Positions 57,611 to 64,000 of a DNA stretch of 64,000 bases are shown here, piece after piece (the stretch's first letter is position 1; each line of letters starts with the position of its first letter). The stretch is from the NCBI GenBank assembly GCA_018269075.1, contig JAFDVJ010000004.1, positions 62,001 to 126,000 of the forward strand, written 5' to 3'. A program made the translations under genes and the position numbers. The DNA is from Acidobacteriota bacterium. Its GTDB lineage: Bacteria > Acidobacteriota > Blastocatellia > Pyrinomonadales > Pyrinomonadaceae. The notes beneath the pieces are model-generated. The model was not told the DNA's origin and ran no database searches. It was given only the letters and a program-made list of their open reading frames with translations.

Positions 57611-58054
57611 TTACTTTCGGATCGAAACGTGTGAATGGTACACGAACTGCCAGTCTTTGCCGCGTTTGACCCAGACGGTGGTCGCCCGGACGTTGTCCGA
57701 GACGGCCTGACCGTCGGGCGTGACGAGCTCGAATTTGACGTTCGAGGTGACGATCGCCGTGTTCCGGTCGAGCATTTTGACCCGGACGTCGGTCACGCTC
57801 GCCGACTTGAACTGCGACTGCCGGGCCTCTTCGAGCTCGGACGTCTTGGTCGTGGTTTCGTAGTCGTACACTCCCTGATAATCGTCCGTGACAAACTTGC
57901 CGAAATCGTCGTATTTCTTTTCGACCAGAAATTTCCAGGCCATCTGCTCTTTCATTTCGAGATCTTTTTCGACCGAAGTCCTGGTATTCTGCGCCGCCGC
58001 CGCGAGCGTCGAGAAAAGCAGGCAGATCGCCAGCATCGCTATTTTTTTCTTCAT
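57611..58054 (-). CDS. Secreted SnoaL/DUF4440-like protein
   Basis: The 147-residue protein has a signal peptide (IAMLAICLLFSTLAAAAQ) and an NTF2-like cone fold pattern. The pattern starts EKDLEMKEQMAWKFLVEKKYDDFGKFVTDDY and ends VWVKRGKDWQFVYHSHVSI. DUF4440/SnoaL-like domains bind small molecules or act as simple enzymes; no catalytic residue can be pointed to. It follows no clear operon. An upstream in-frame start would spoil the signal peptide. Confidence 0.82.
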   Translation of the reverse strand: MKKKIAMLAICLLFSTLAAAAQNTRTSVEKDLEMKEQMAWKFLVEKKYDDFGKFVTDDYQGVYDYETTTKTSELEEARQSQFKSASVTDVRVKMLDRNTAIVTSNVKFELVTPDGQAVSDNVRATTVWVKRGKDWQFVYHSHVSIRK

Positions 58055-58135
58055 AAATGTTCTCCTGATTTATTTCGCGTTTCGTGCCGGAAACGCTTTT
58101 TGAAGACATTGTTCGGTGAAGGGCCGGCGCCGGAT

Positions 58136-58174
58136 GCAGAAAAAAACGCGGGGCGGCGTTTCGGCCGTCCCCGC
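58136..58174 (-). terminator. Terminator of the ABC exporter operon
   Basis: Stem 58146-58155 with 58164-58174 (CGCGGGGCGG, one bulged base). On the minus strand it is followed by seven T, just past the permease stop at 58202. Confidence 0.7.
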
Positions 58175-58201
58175 GCTGATGGTGTTTACCGGTCGTCGCC
58201 G

Positions 58202-59476
58202 CTATTCGTAGCGGAGCGCTTCGATCGGGTTCAGACGGCTCGCCCGGAACGCCGGCAGGACGCCGGCCAGAAAGGCGATCAGACAGATGATCGCGACGAT
58301 CGTCAAGAGCGCCGCCGGTTTGAAGGCGAACAGGCTGTAGCCTTCGAAAGACTCGAGAAAATACTTCGAGGCCCAGGCGTTGCCGATCTTCCCGACGAGG
58401 ATCGCGCCGGCGATGCCCGAAACCGCGCCCCAGAAACCGATCAGGATCGATTCGAGCGAAAACAGAAAGAAAACCTTCGCCTGTCCCATCCCGAGCGCCT
58501 TCTGCAGCCCGATCTCCTTCGTCCGCTCCATCACCGCGATGACCAGCGTGTTGATGATGCCGAACGAGGCGGCGAGCAGCGCGACGAAGGCGAACATATT
58601 CATCCCGATCTGAAAAACCCCGATCGCGTTGTAGGTTCGTTTCGACTGATCGACGATCGTCTCGCCGGTGAAGCCTTTTTTGTCAAGCCGCTGCTTGACC
58701 GACTCGACGACCTGCGGATCATTGCCCGCGACCTCGAACGAAAACGTCGTGAGCCGGCCGTAATCGGGCGAGCCGGCGCGCTGCAGTTCGTAGATCTTCC
58801 TCTCGGTCGCGGCGTCGATCGCCGAAAACGCCGAGGCCATAAAGCCCTTCGTCGCGACTCCGACGACCGTCAGCCGGAGCGTCTGCATCGCCGGCGGATT
58901 TCCGCCCTTGAAGCCGATCGTCACCTCGCGCCCGATCAAGCCTTGAAAATCGGCCGAAAACACCTTCGCGATGTCGTTCTGGAGGACGATCTGGTTGTCG
59001 CCGTCGATCTGGCGGCCGGCCTCGAGCTTCTGCGTAACGCCGCGGGCGAGCGCGTTGAGCTGAACCTGATATTTTTTGCCGTCGTCGAGCGTGATGTATT
59101 CGCTGCGGATCTGAAAATCCGGCGAGACGCTTTTGACTTCCGGAAAATCGCGGGCGAGCCGGTCGATCTGGTCGAGGCCGACGGCAAACGAGTTCGGGTC
59201 GAACTCCTGCTCGTTCTCCTTTTGTTCCTTGTATTCGGCGGGCTCGTTTTTGGATTGTCCTTCCGGCAGCTCGATCTTTTTATGAATGAAAATGACATTA
59301 TTGCCTTCGTAATTCTTGACCTGCGTTTCGATATAATCCTTCAAGCCGTCGCCGAGACCGTTGGTCATCGTGAGCGTGAACGCGCCGACGAAAACGGCCA
59401 TCACCGTCAAAGCCGTGCGCAGTTTGTTGCGCAGCAGATTGCGGTTGGCGGTCACAATTAAATCTTTGATCTTCAT
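58202..59476 (-). CDS. MacB-like ABC transporter permease
   Basis: The 424-residue protein has the MacB/FtsX layout: one N-terminal helix (NLLRNKLRTALTVMAVFVGAFTL), a periplasmic MacB_PCD domain (about 45-270), and three C-terminal helices. The first of these helices is AFVALLAASFGIINTLVIAVM, with the coupling motif RTKEIGLQKALGMGQAKVF. The end is FRASRLNPIEALRYE, the classic family C-terminus. Such mechanotransmission systems export peptides, antibiotics or lipoproteins. It works with the ATPase encoded 60 bases upstream. No separate membrane-fusion protein is seen nearby. Confidence 0.93.
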   Translation of the reverse strand: MKIKDLIVTANRNLLRNKLRTALTVMAVFVGAFTLTMTNGLGDGLKDYIETQVKNYEGNNVIFIHKKIELPEGQSKNEPAEYKEQKENEQEFDPNSFAVGLDQIDRLARDFPEVKSVSPDFQIRSEYITLDDGKKYQVQLNALARGVTQKLEAGRQIDGDNQIVLQNDIAKVFSADFQGLIGREVTIGFKGGNPPAMQTLRLTVVGVATKGFMASAFSAIDAATERKIYELQRAGSPDYGRLTTFSFEVAGNDPQVVESVKQRLDKKGFTGETIVDQSKRTYNAIGVFQIGMNMFAFVALLAASFGIINTLVIAVMERTKEIGLQKALGMGQAKVFFLFSLESILIGFWGAVSGIAGAILVGKIGNAWASKYFLESFEGYSLFAFKPAALLTIVAIICLIAFLAGVLPAFRASRLNPIEALRYE

Positions 59477-59536
59477 AATTTGTCAGTTCGATTCCAAAAG
59501 CGGCCGGAGGGTTCCGTCCGAGCGGCCGGCGAACCC

Positions 59537-60208
59537 TCACCGCGCGGCAACGACCTCGCCGTCGCGCAATTCGATCCGGCGCGCGCATTTGGCGGCCAGC
59601 TCGTCGTCGTGGGTGACGATCACGAGGGCGATGCCCTGTTCGCGGTTGAGCCGGAACAGCGTTTCCTCGACCATCCCGCCGGTCACCGAATCGAGATTGC
59701 CGGTCGGCTCGTCGGCGAAGATGATCTTCGGCTCGCCGGCCAGCGCGCGGGCGATGCAGACGCGCTGTTTTTCGCCGCCGGAGAGATCCTTGGCGGCCTT
59801 CTGCGCTTTATCCGCGAGCCCGACCGCGCGCAGGTATTCGAGCCCCTTATCGCGTCTTTCGGCCGCCCCGATTCCGCGGATCTTGAGCGGCAGAACGACG
59901 TTCTCGATTACCGAATCGCGGCCGTTCAGATAAAACTGCTGGAAGATGAAGCCGAATTTCTCGTTGCGGAAACGGTTCAGCCGGTGGTTCGAAAAAGTCG
60001 TCACGTCCTCGCCGTCGAAGGTGATCCGGCCCTCGGTCGGCGCATCGAGACAGGCCAGCAGATGCATCAGCGTCGATTTCCCGCTTCCCGATTTGCCGAC
60101 GATCGCGAGACAGTCGTCGTCGGCAATTTCGACCGACACGCCGTTCAAGGCGCGGTATTCGTCCGTGCCGCTTTTGTAGGTTTTCGATAACTCGATGGCT
60201 TTCAGCAT
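59537..60208 (-). CDS. LolD/MacB-type ABC transporter ATPase
   Basis: The 223-residue ATPase has Walker A GKSGSGKST, Q-loop FIFQQFYLNGRDSVIENVVLPL split across 95-115, signature LSGGEKQRVCIARAL, Walker B KIIFADEPTGNLD and the switch His (VTHDDELA). This is the LolD/MacB/FtsE class that drives FtsX-type permeases. It is the first gene of a two-gene operon with the permease. Confidence 0.95.
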   Translation of the reverse strand: MLKAIELSKTYKSGTDEYRALNGVSVEIADDDCLAIVGKSGSGKSTLMHLLACLDAPTEGRITFDGEDVTTFSNHRLNRFRNEKFGFIFQQFYLNGRDSVIENVVLPLKIRGIGAAERRDKGLEYLRAVGLADKAQKAAKDLSGGEKQRVCIARALAGEPKIIFADEPTGNLDSVTGGMVEETLFRLNREQGIALVIVTHDDELAAKCARRIELRDGEVVAAR

Positions 60209-60340
60209 TGTTTTCGTTTGCAGATGTCGTTGATTGTTCCCGGCGAACGGGTTCGTCTGGTCTTACGAAGGCTTTTTTATTTTTGTTTCCGGCAAAATTC
60301 TCTTGGCGGCGGGTTCGATCCGAATTTCCCTCCGGTTTCC

Positions 60341-60377
60341 GAAAAAAAAAGACGAGCGAAATGGATTTTCGCTCGTC
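60341..60377 (-). terminator. Terminator of the SpoIIAA-like gene
   Basis: An 11-bp perfect stem (GACGAGCGAAA, 60351-60361, with 60367-60377). Read on the minus strand it is followed by nine T (60342-60350). Confidence 0.88.
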
Positions 60378-60448
60378 CCGATAAATTCCCGTTCGGTAAA
60401 TCCGCGGCCGGATCGCGGTCTGTCGCGGCCCGTGAAAAACGACGTCCG

Positions 60449-60853
60449 TCAGCCGGCGGCTTCGGCCTGCGCCTGCCGGGCGGCCAGCCAGGTCATCGCC
60501 TCGAATTCGTCGAAAAAGGCGAGCACCTCGATGTCCGTGTACATTTCCATCAGCGTGTGAAATTGGCGGAAGACGCCGAACTGCAGTCCAGGCTTGATCA
60601 GATAGGCCAGCCGGCAGTTTTCAAACAAACCGGCCCGGTCGACGTAATAGTCCACGATGCGTCTTATGTCGTCGATGAACAAAAGACTCAAATCAAGCTC
60701 GCGATAATCGGAAAGGATCACGAACTCGGGTTGTTTAACGTATTTTTCCGAGATTTCGTTAAGGGCAGACAAACAAACCGGGATCGAAATCGTGCCCTGA
60801 TAGATAACCCGGATGATTTTCTGGGAGCCGTAGTTTTCAACAGTCCAATCCAT
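60449..60853 (-). CDS. SpoIIAA/STAS-like protein
   Basis: The 134-residue protein resembles the STAS/SEC14-type SpoIIAA-like family: an alternating beta-alpha pattern with FVILSDYRELDLSLLF and a C-terminal VLAFFDEFEAMTWLA, much like the VFDDEEEALAWL ending of that family. The usual phosphorylatable Ser of anti-sigma antagonists is not obvious. ATG at 60853 has GAGGTG seven bases upstream; the ATG two codons earlier would sit too close to it. Function unknown. Confidence 0.72.
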   Translation of the reverse strand: MDWTVENYGSQKIIRVIYQGTISIPVCLSALNEISEKYVKQPEFVILSDYRELDLSLLFIDDIRRIVDYYVDRAGLFENCRLAYLIKPGLQFGVFRQFHTLMEMYTDIEVLAFFDEFEAMTWLAARQAQAEAAG

Positions 60854-60859
60854 AGCCAT

Positions 60860-61246
60860 TCACCTCGATAGCGATATTATTCGGGAATGTTAAGGGTGAC
60901 TAATCACAATATAACAGAAATTTTTCGAAAAGATACAATCTTTTTAATACCATTTTTTCTTTTTAATCAGATTAGAAATAATAAACTTTGCCGGGGCCGC
61001 CGCCGGACGCTCTTTTCGGCGCGCCCGGGCCGCCTTCCGAGCTTCGCTTTTTCTCCGTCCTGCCAGGTTTTCCGGAGCTTTTCGCATTTTCCCACCGCCG
61101 GCCAAGGCCCGGTTTGCGTCCGCCGGCGGATTATCGTTAAAATGGCGTTATCAAACCAAAACGGCCGAATTAACGGGCGGAAACCGCTTCCGCCGGCGAC
61201 ATTTTTTTTCAGCGGCCGAAACCGGATGAAACGGAGAAAAATAAAT
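60860..61246. other. Intergenic region between divergent genes
   Basis: This 387-base gap is AT-rich on the left (60890-60980), with several TATAAT-like stretches, and GC-rich on the right. The right part reads openly in frame with the following gene, but shows no conserved-looking sequence. I see no RNA gene or strong hairpin. Confidence 0.4.
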
Positions 61247-61777
61247 ATGCCCCTATTTGTTTACAAATCGAACACGCCCGAAACTGTCGCTGCCGAAAGC
61301 GGCATCAAGGTCACCGCCGCCGACGGCAGCGGCCCGAACGGCAAACGCCTGTTGTTCCAAAGCCACGCCAACTGGGTCAAAATCCCCGGCGCCGGCCAGA
61401 TCGGCCACGCGACCGGGTCGAACGACGGCATCTACACCGTCGGCCAGCTGCAGTGTATGGCGATCATCGTCGCGCGGTTCACGCACGGCGCCTGGACCGA
61501 GGCGCATCTCGCCCACGTCAGCTACGCCAAACATTCGCTCGTCGGCAAATTGTTCGACGACCACGCCAAATCCGACAGCTTCGTCGCGATCGGCGGCAAA
61601 TTCGGCTCGATCAAATGGATGGAGGAAATCGCCGAACGGTTCGAACCGGCCGTCGCCGGCGTTTGGATCTACACGGCCGGCAAAAACTCGCCCGATTTCG
61701 GAATGAACAAAAACGGATTTTTCGGCGAAACCGTCTCGTGGAAATCGGCGACGCCCGATTTCTCGAAGTTCATTTAG
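61247..61777 (+). CDS. Hypothetical protein with CheD-like Cys/His spacing
   Basis: The 176-residue protein has no signal peptide or membrane helix. Its start is set by a GGAG about ten bases upstream. A Cys in VGQLQCMAIIVARF is followed exactly 17 residues later by a His in WTEAHLAHVSY. CheD receptor deamidases have a catalytic Cys and His 17 apart in a similar hydrophobic setting. Further on are SDSFVAIGGKFGSIKWME and VAGVWIYTAGKNSPDFGMN. I recognise no family with confidence; CheD/CNF-type deamidase fold is a guess. Confidence 0.7.
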   Translation: MPLFVYKSNTPETVAAESGIKVTAADGSGPNGKRLLFQSHANWVKIPGAGQIGHATGSNDGIYTVGQLQCMAIIVARFTHGAWTEAHLAHVSYAKHSLVGKLFDDHAKSDSFVAIGGKFGSIKWMEEIAERFEPAVAGVWIYTAGKNSPDFGMNKNGFFGETVSWKSATPDFSKFI

Positions 61778-61799
61778 AAAGCAAAAAAAACGGCGCAGC

Positions 61800-61850
61800 C
61801 GCGCGCTTGTCAGCAGCGTCAGCGAGAGCCGACGCTGCTGACTTCGCGCG
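61800..61850 (+). terminator. Hairpin downstream of the hypothetical gene
   Basis: GTCAGCAGCGTC (61809-61820) pairs perfectly with 61831-61842, and a CGCGCG pair may extend it. The T run is poor, so termination is likely but not certain. Confidence 0.55.
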
Positions 61851-62077
61851 TCTTTCGCCGCTTTTTCGGTTTTCGTCGAGACCGGATTACACGATTTGTT
61901 TGACAGTTTCCGAAGAAACGCCGCGCTTTCTGCGATATTAAAAGCCGGAGAAACGCCGGTGCGTTTTGCAAACGCAAGGCCGGCAGGATGCCGGCGCTCC
62001 CGGCCCGCCGCATTCCGCAATGATTTATAAAACCGCGGTCAAAGAATTGAGGTAAAAGAACCAAAGTCGGTTTAAAA

Positions 62078-62107
62078 AGCAAAAAGGCGAGATCATTTCT
62101 CGCCTTT
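62078..62107 (-). terminator. Terminator of tRNA-Lys
   Basis: A 10-bp perfect stem (AAAGGCGAGA, 62083-62092, with 62098-62107). On the minus strand, T residues follow it. It lies 13 bases past the encoded CCA of the tRNA. Confidence 0.85.
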
Positions 62108-62119
62108 CTTGAAATTAAA

Positions 62120-62195
62120 TGGTGATCCGAGAAGGACTCGAACCTTCGACCCAATGGTTAAAAGCCATTTGCTCTACCGACTGAGCTATCGGACC
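62120..62195 (-). tRNA. tRNA-Lys(TTT)
   Basis: A complete cloverleaf: acceptor GGTCCGA/TCGGATC (one G-U), D arm GCTC/GAGC, anticodon stem AATGG/CCATT with loop CTTTTAA (anticodon TTT), and T arm GAAGG/CCTTC with loop TTCGAGT. CCA is encoded at 62120-62122, unlike in the tRNA-Arg of this window. Confidence 0.97.
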
Positions 62196-62301
62196 ACGTT
62201 TTCAATGCTTCGGGGTTGTGCTTCCCCGAAGCCGAAACAATGATTCTACATATCGCGGTTAAAGTTTGCAAGTCGAAACCTTAAAGTTTTTCCCGCCGCG
62301 C

Positions 62302-63615
62302 TCAACTTTTGAACCAGCCTTCCATCACCGAATCCCGGAGGATGATCGTCTGATCGCGTTCGGGGCCGGTCGAGATGAGGCCGATTTCGACGCCGATCGA
62401 GTGCGAGAGAAAATCGACGTAGGCGCGCGCCTTTTCCGGCAGATCGTCGGGATTCGTGATGCCGACCGTGTCTTCCTGCCAGCCCGGCAGCGTTTCGTAG
62501 ACGGGTTTGATCCGTTCGAGGTCGTGCGAGACGGCCGGAAACGTGTCGATCCGGCGGCCGTCGATCTCGTAGCCGGTGCAGACTTTGATCTCGGCGAGCG
62601 CGTCGAGCACGTCGAGCTTGGTGAGCGCGACCGAGTCGAAGCCGTTGAGCTCGGCGGCGTAGCGCGTCGCGACCGCGTCGAACCAGCCGCAGCGGCGCGG
62701 GCGTTTCGTGACCGAGCCGTACTCGTTGCCGCGCTGCCGGATGAGATTCGCCGTCTCTTCCTCGGCGCCGGTCATCTCGGTCGGAAACGGGCCCTCGCCG
62801 ACGCGCGTCGCGTAGGTCCGGACGATGCCGAGAACGCCGGTGATGTGATGCGGCGGGATGCCCGCGCCGACGGCCGCGCCGCCGGCGGTCGGGTTCGACG
62901 AGGTGACGTACGGGTACGTGCCGTGATCGACGTCGAGCAGCGTCGCCTGCGCGCCTTCGAGCAGGATCTTTTTATTCTGTTTTTTAGATTCGGCGAGAAA
63001 ATGCGAAGTTTCGGCGACGAACGGCCGGAGCCGCTCGACGAGCAGGCTGATCTCGTCGAAAATCTCGTCGGCGCGGAGCGGCGGCCGGCCGTAGAGGACG
63101 ATGATCCGGTTCGCTTCCTCTAAATTACGCTCGATCCGCAGCCGGAGCAGCTCCGGCACGAGCGCGTCGGCGACCCGAATCCCGCGCCGTCCTGCTTTGT
63201 CCTCGTAGGCCGGGCCGATGCCGCGCAGGGTCGTGCCGATCTTTTCGTTGCCGAGACGTTCCTCGCTCGTATGATCGAGCGCCCGGTGATACGGCATAAT
63301 CAGATGCGCGCGGCTCGAAACCTTGAGCCGTTCGGGCGTGATCGCGATGCCCTGCGACGTCATCTGATCGACTTCCTCGAAAAACGCCTTCGGATCGATG
63401 ACCATTCCGTTACCCAGTACGCAGGTCTTGTCGGCGTGGATGATGCCCGACGGCAGCAGCCGCAAAACGAACGCCCGGTCGCCGACGTAAACCGAATGCC
63501 CGGCGTTATGCCCGCCCTGGTAGCGCGCGACGACGTCGAACCGGTCGGCGAGCAGATCGACGACCTTCCCCTTCCCCTCGTCGCCCCACTGGGCGCCGAT
63601 AATCACGATAATCAT
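62302..63615 (-). CDS. purA: Adenylosuccinate synthetase
   Basis: PurA joins IMP and aspartate using GTP, the first committed step to AMP. The 437-residue protein begins IVIIGAQWGDEGKGKVVDLL, with the catalytic Asp and P-loop of the family, then RYQGGHNAGHSV (catalytic His). Further motifs are GTTLRGIGPAYEDKAGRRG, LEGAQATLLDVDHGTYPYVTS and TKRPRRCGWFDAVATRYA, the IMP-binding signature. Length and ends are normal. It is followed by a tRNA gene on the same strand after about 100 bases. Confidence 0.98.
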   Translation of the reverse strand: MIIVIIGAQWGDEGKGKVVDLLADRFDVVARYQGGHNAGHSVYVGDRAFVLRLLPSGIIHADKTCVLGNGMVIDPKAFFEEVDQMTSQGIAITPERLKVSSRAHLIMPYHRALDHTSEERLGNEKIGTTLRGIGPAYEDKAGRRGIRVADALVPELLRLRIERNLEEANRIIVLYGRPPLRADEIFDEISLLVERLRPFVAETSHFLAESKKQNKKILLEGAQATLLDVDHGTYPYVTSSNPTAGGAAVGAGIPPHHITGVLGIVRTYATRVGEGPFPTEMTGAEEETANLIRQRGNEYGSVTKRPRRCGWFDAVATRYAAELNGFDSVALTKLDVLDALAEIKVCTGYEIDGRRIDTFPAVSHDLERIKPVYETLPGWQEDTVGITNPDDLPEKARAYVDFLSHSIGVEIGLISTGPERDQTIILRDSVMEGWFKS

Positions 63616-63625
63616 AATTTTCTTT

Positions 63626-63697
63626 AGTGGAGAGTGGAGAGTGGAGAGTCAAAGGAAAAATCCTTAACTCTTTACTCTCCACTCTCCACTCTCCAAT
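63626..63697. repeat. Inverted heptanucleotide array, family B, copy 4
   Basis: Left arm 63626-63649 (GGAGAGT units) is ten bases from the purA start; right arm 63666-63697 (ACTCTCC units) overlaps the last codons and stop of the GNAT gene. Confidence 0.85.
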
Positions 63698-64000
63698 CTT
63701 TCAAAAGCATTGAATAAACGACGAGATCGACCCAGCGGTCGTGGAGCCAGCTCGCTTCGCGTGCGGTGCCTTCGCGGGTGAAACCCAGTCGTTCCGGGAT
63801 CGCGCGGCTTTTCAGATTGCCGGGCGCGCAGCGGATGACGATCCGGTTCATCTCCATTTCGTCGAACGCGAAATCGATCAGCCGTTCGACCGCCCGCGTC
63901 ATCAGCCCGCGGCCGGTCGCGCTTTCGATCAGCCAGTAACCGATTTCGAGCTTCCGGGCCTTGCGGTCGATGTTGACGAAGCCGGTCCCGCCGACGATCT
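63672..64000 (-). CDS. RimJ/RimL-type GNAT acetyltransferase (5' partial)
   Basis: The reading frame runs off the right edge, so 109 C-terminal residues are visible. The acetyl-CoA-binding part of RimL-type enzymes is clear: GTGFVNIDRKARKLEIGYWL, ESATGRGLMTRAVERLIDFAF, then NRIVIRCAPGNLKSRAIPERLGF. These enzymes acetylate N-termini of proteins or small amines. The last residues (DWRVESGE) are encoded by the family B repeat, which supplies the stop codon. Confidence 0.9.
   Translation of the reverse strand, partial: IVGGTGFVNIDRKARKLEIGYWLIESATGRGLMTRAVERLIDFAFDEMEMNRIVIRCAPGNLKSRAIPERLGFTREGTAREASWLHDRWVDLVVYSMLLKDWRVESGE

Larger units (their letters stand above)
61778..62119. other. Repeat-bearing intergenic region
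   Basis: The 342 bases hold the hairpin at 61809-61842, a family E repeat copy (61950-62005) with palindrome TGCGTTTTGCAAACGCA at 61960-61976 and GATGCCGGCGCTCC at 61987-62000, and the tRNA-Lys terminator. No gene is evident. Confidence 0.65.

Noticed and set aside
1..64000. Insertion sequences, prophage, rRNA operon or defence system
   Set aside because: No transposase, integrase, phage structural gene, rRNA or known defence gene was recognised on either strand.

Overview
The window is a GC-rich, gene-dense bacterial chromosome segment. It carries 59 protein-coding genes that I can support, two tRNAs, no rRNA, no insertion sequence and no CRISPR array. Several traits suggest a flagellated member of the Acidobacteriota, possibly class Blastocatellia: the gene repertoire (FHA/PP2C/RodA/PBP cluster, minor pilins, a C25 peptidase) together with abundant intergenic heptanucleotide repeats. 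That assignment is inference; no marker gene here proves it.

Region 1 (1-17.2 kb, + strand) is a flagellar super-operon: fliE (partial), fliF, fliG, fliH, fliI, fliJ, fliK, a very short flgD, flgE, motA, motB, a lipoprotein beta-carbonic anhydrase, fliL, fliN, fliO, fliP, fliQ, fliR, flhB. fliM is absent from its usual place between fliL and fliN. A sigma-28-type promoter overlaps the flgE stop codon and would drive motA. A strong terminator follows the carbonic anhydrase, and a sigma-54-like site precedes fliL. A histidine kinase gene follows flhB.

Region 2 (18.5-27.9 kb, - strand) is a seven-gene signalling operon. In transcription order it holds a lone receiver, a GAF-PP2C-HATPase fusion (phosphatase and anti-sigma kinase in one chain), a STAS antagonist, a GT4 glycosyltransferase, a membrane PAS histidine kinase, a REC-HDOD protein, and a REC protein with a catalytically dead HD-GYP domain. 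A near-consensus sigma-54 site lies upstream.

Region 3 (28-32.8 kb, + strand) holds household genes: a HAD phosphatase, an orphan CHASE3 protein, two cyclophilins, dtd, tRNA-Arg(CCG) and a SpoU-family RNA methyltransferase.

Region 4 (33-39.4 kb, - strand) is a cell-wall and phospho-signalling operon: an FhaA-like FHA protein, PBP2-type transpeptidase, RodA/FtsW and a membrane PP2C phosphatase. Region 5 (39.7-48.6 kb, + strand) has four minor prepilins, including a 933-residue PilX-like protein with two calcium-loop motifs. It then has a 780-bp repeat-rich gap with twelve 21-bp tandem units, a Ser/Thr kinase with an extracytoplasmic SH3b domain, and a second FhaA-like protein. Regions 4 and 5 together contain a kinase, a phosphatase, phospho-threonine readers and peptidoglycan synthases.

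Region 6 (48.8-64 kb) is mixed: a C25 (gingipain-type) peptidase, gamma-glutamyltransferase, two tandem zinc-ribbon membrane proteins, small lipoproteins, a CrtC/AttH-like protein, a YbjQ-family protein, an ABC exporter pair, a SpoIIAA-like protein, an unknown protein with a CheD-like Cys/His spacing, tRNA-Lys(TTT), purA and a partial GNAT acetyltransferase.

The most unusual non-coding feature is a set of inverted arrays of 7-nt repeats (GGATTTC and GGAGAGT). They sit almost flush against stop codons throughout the window.
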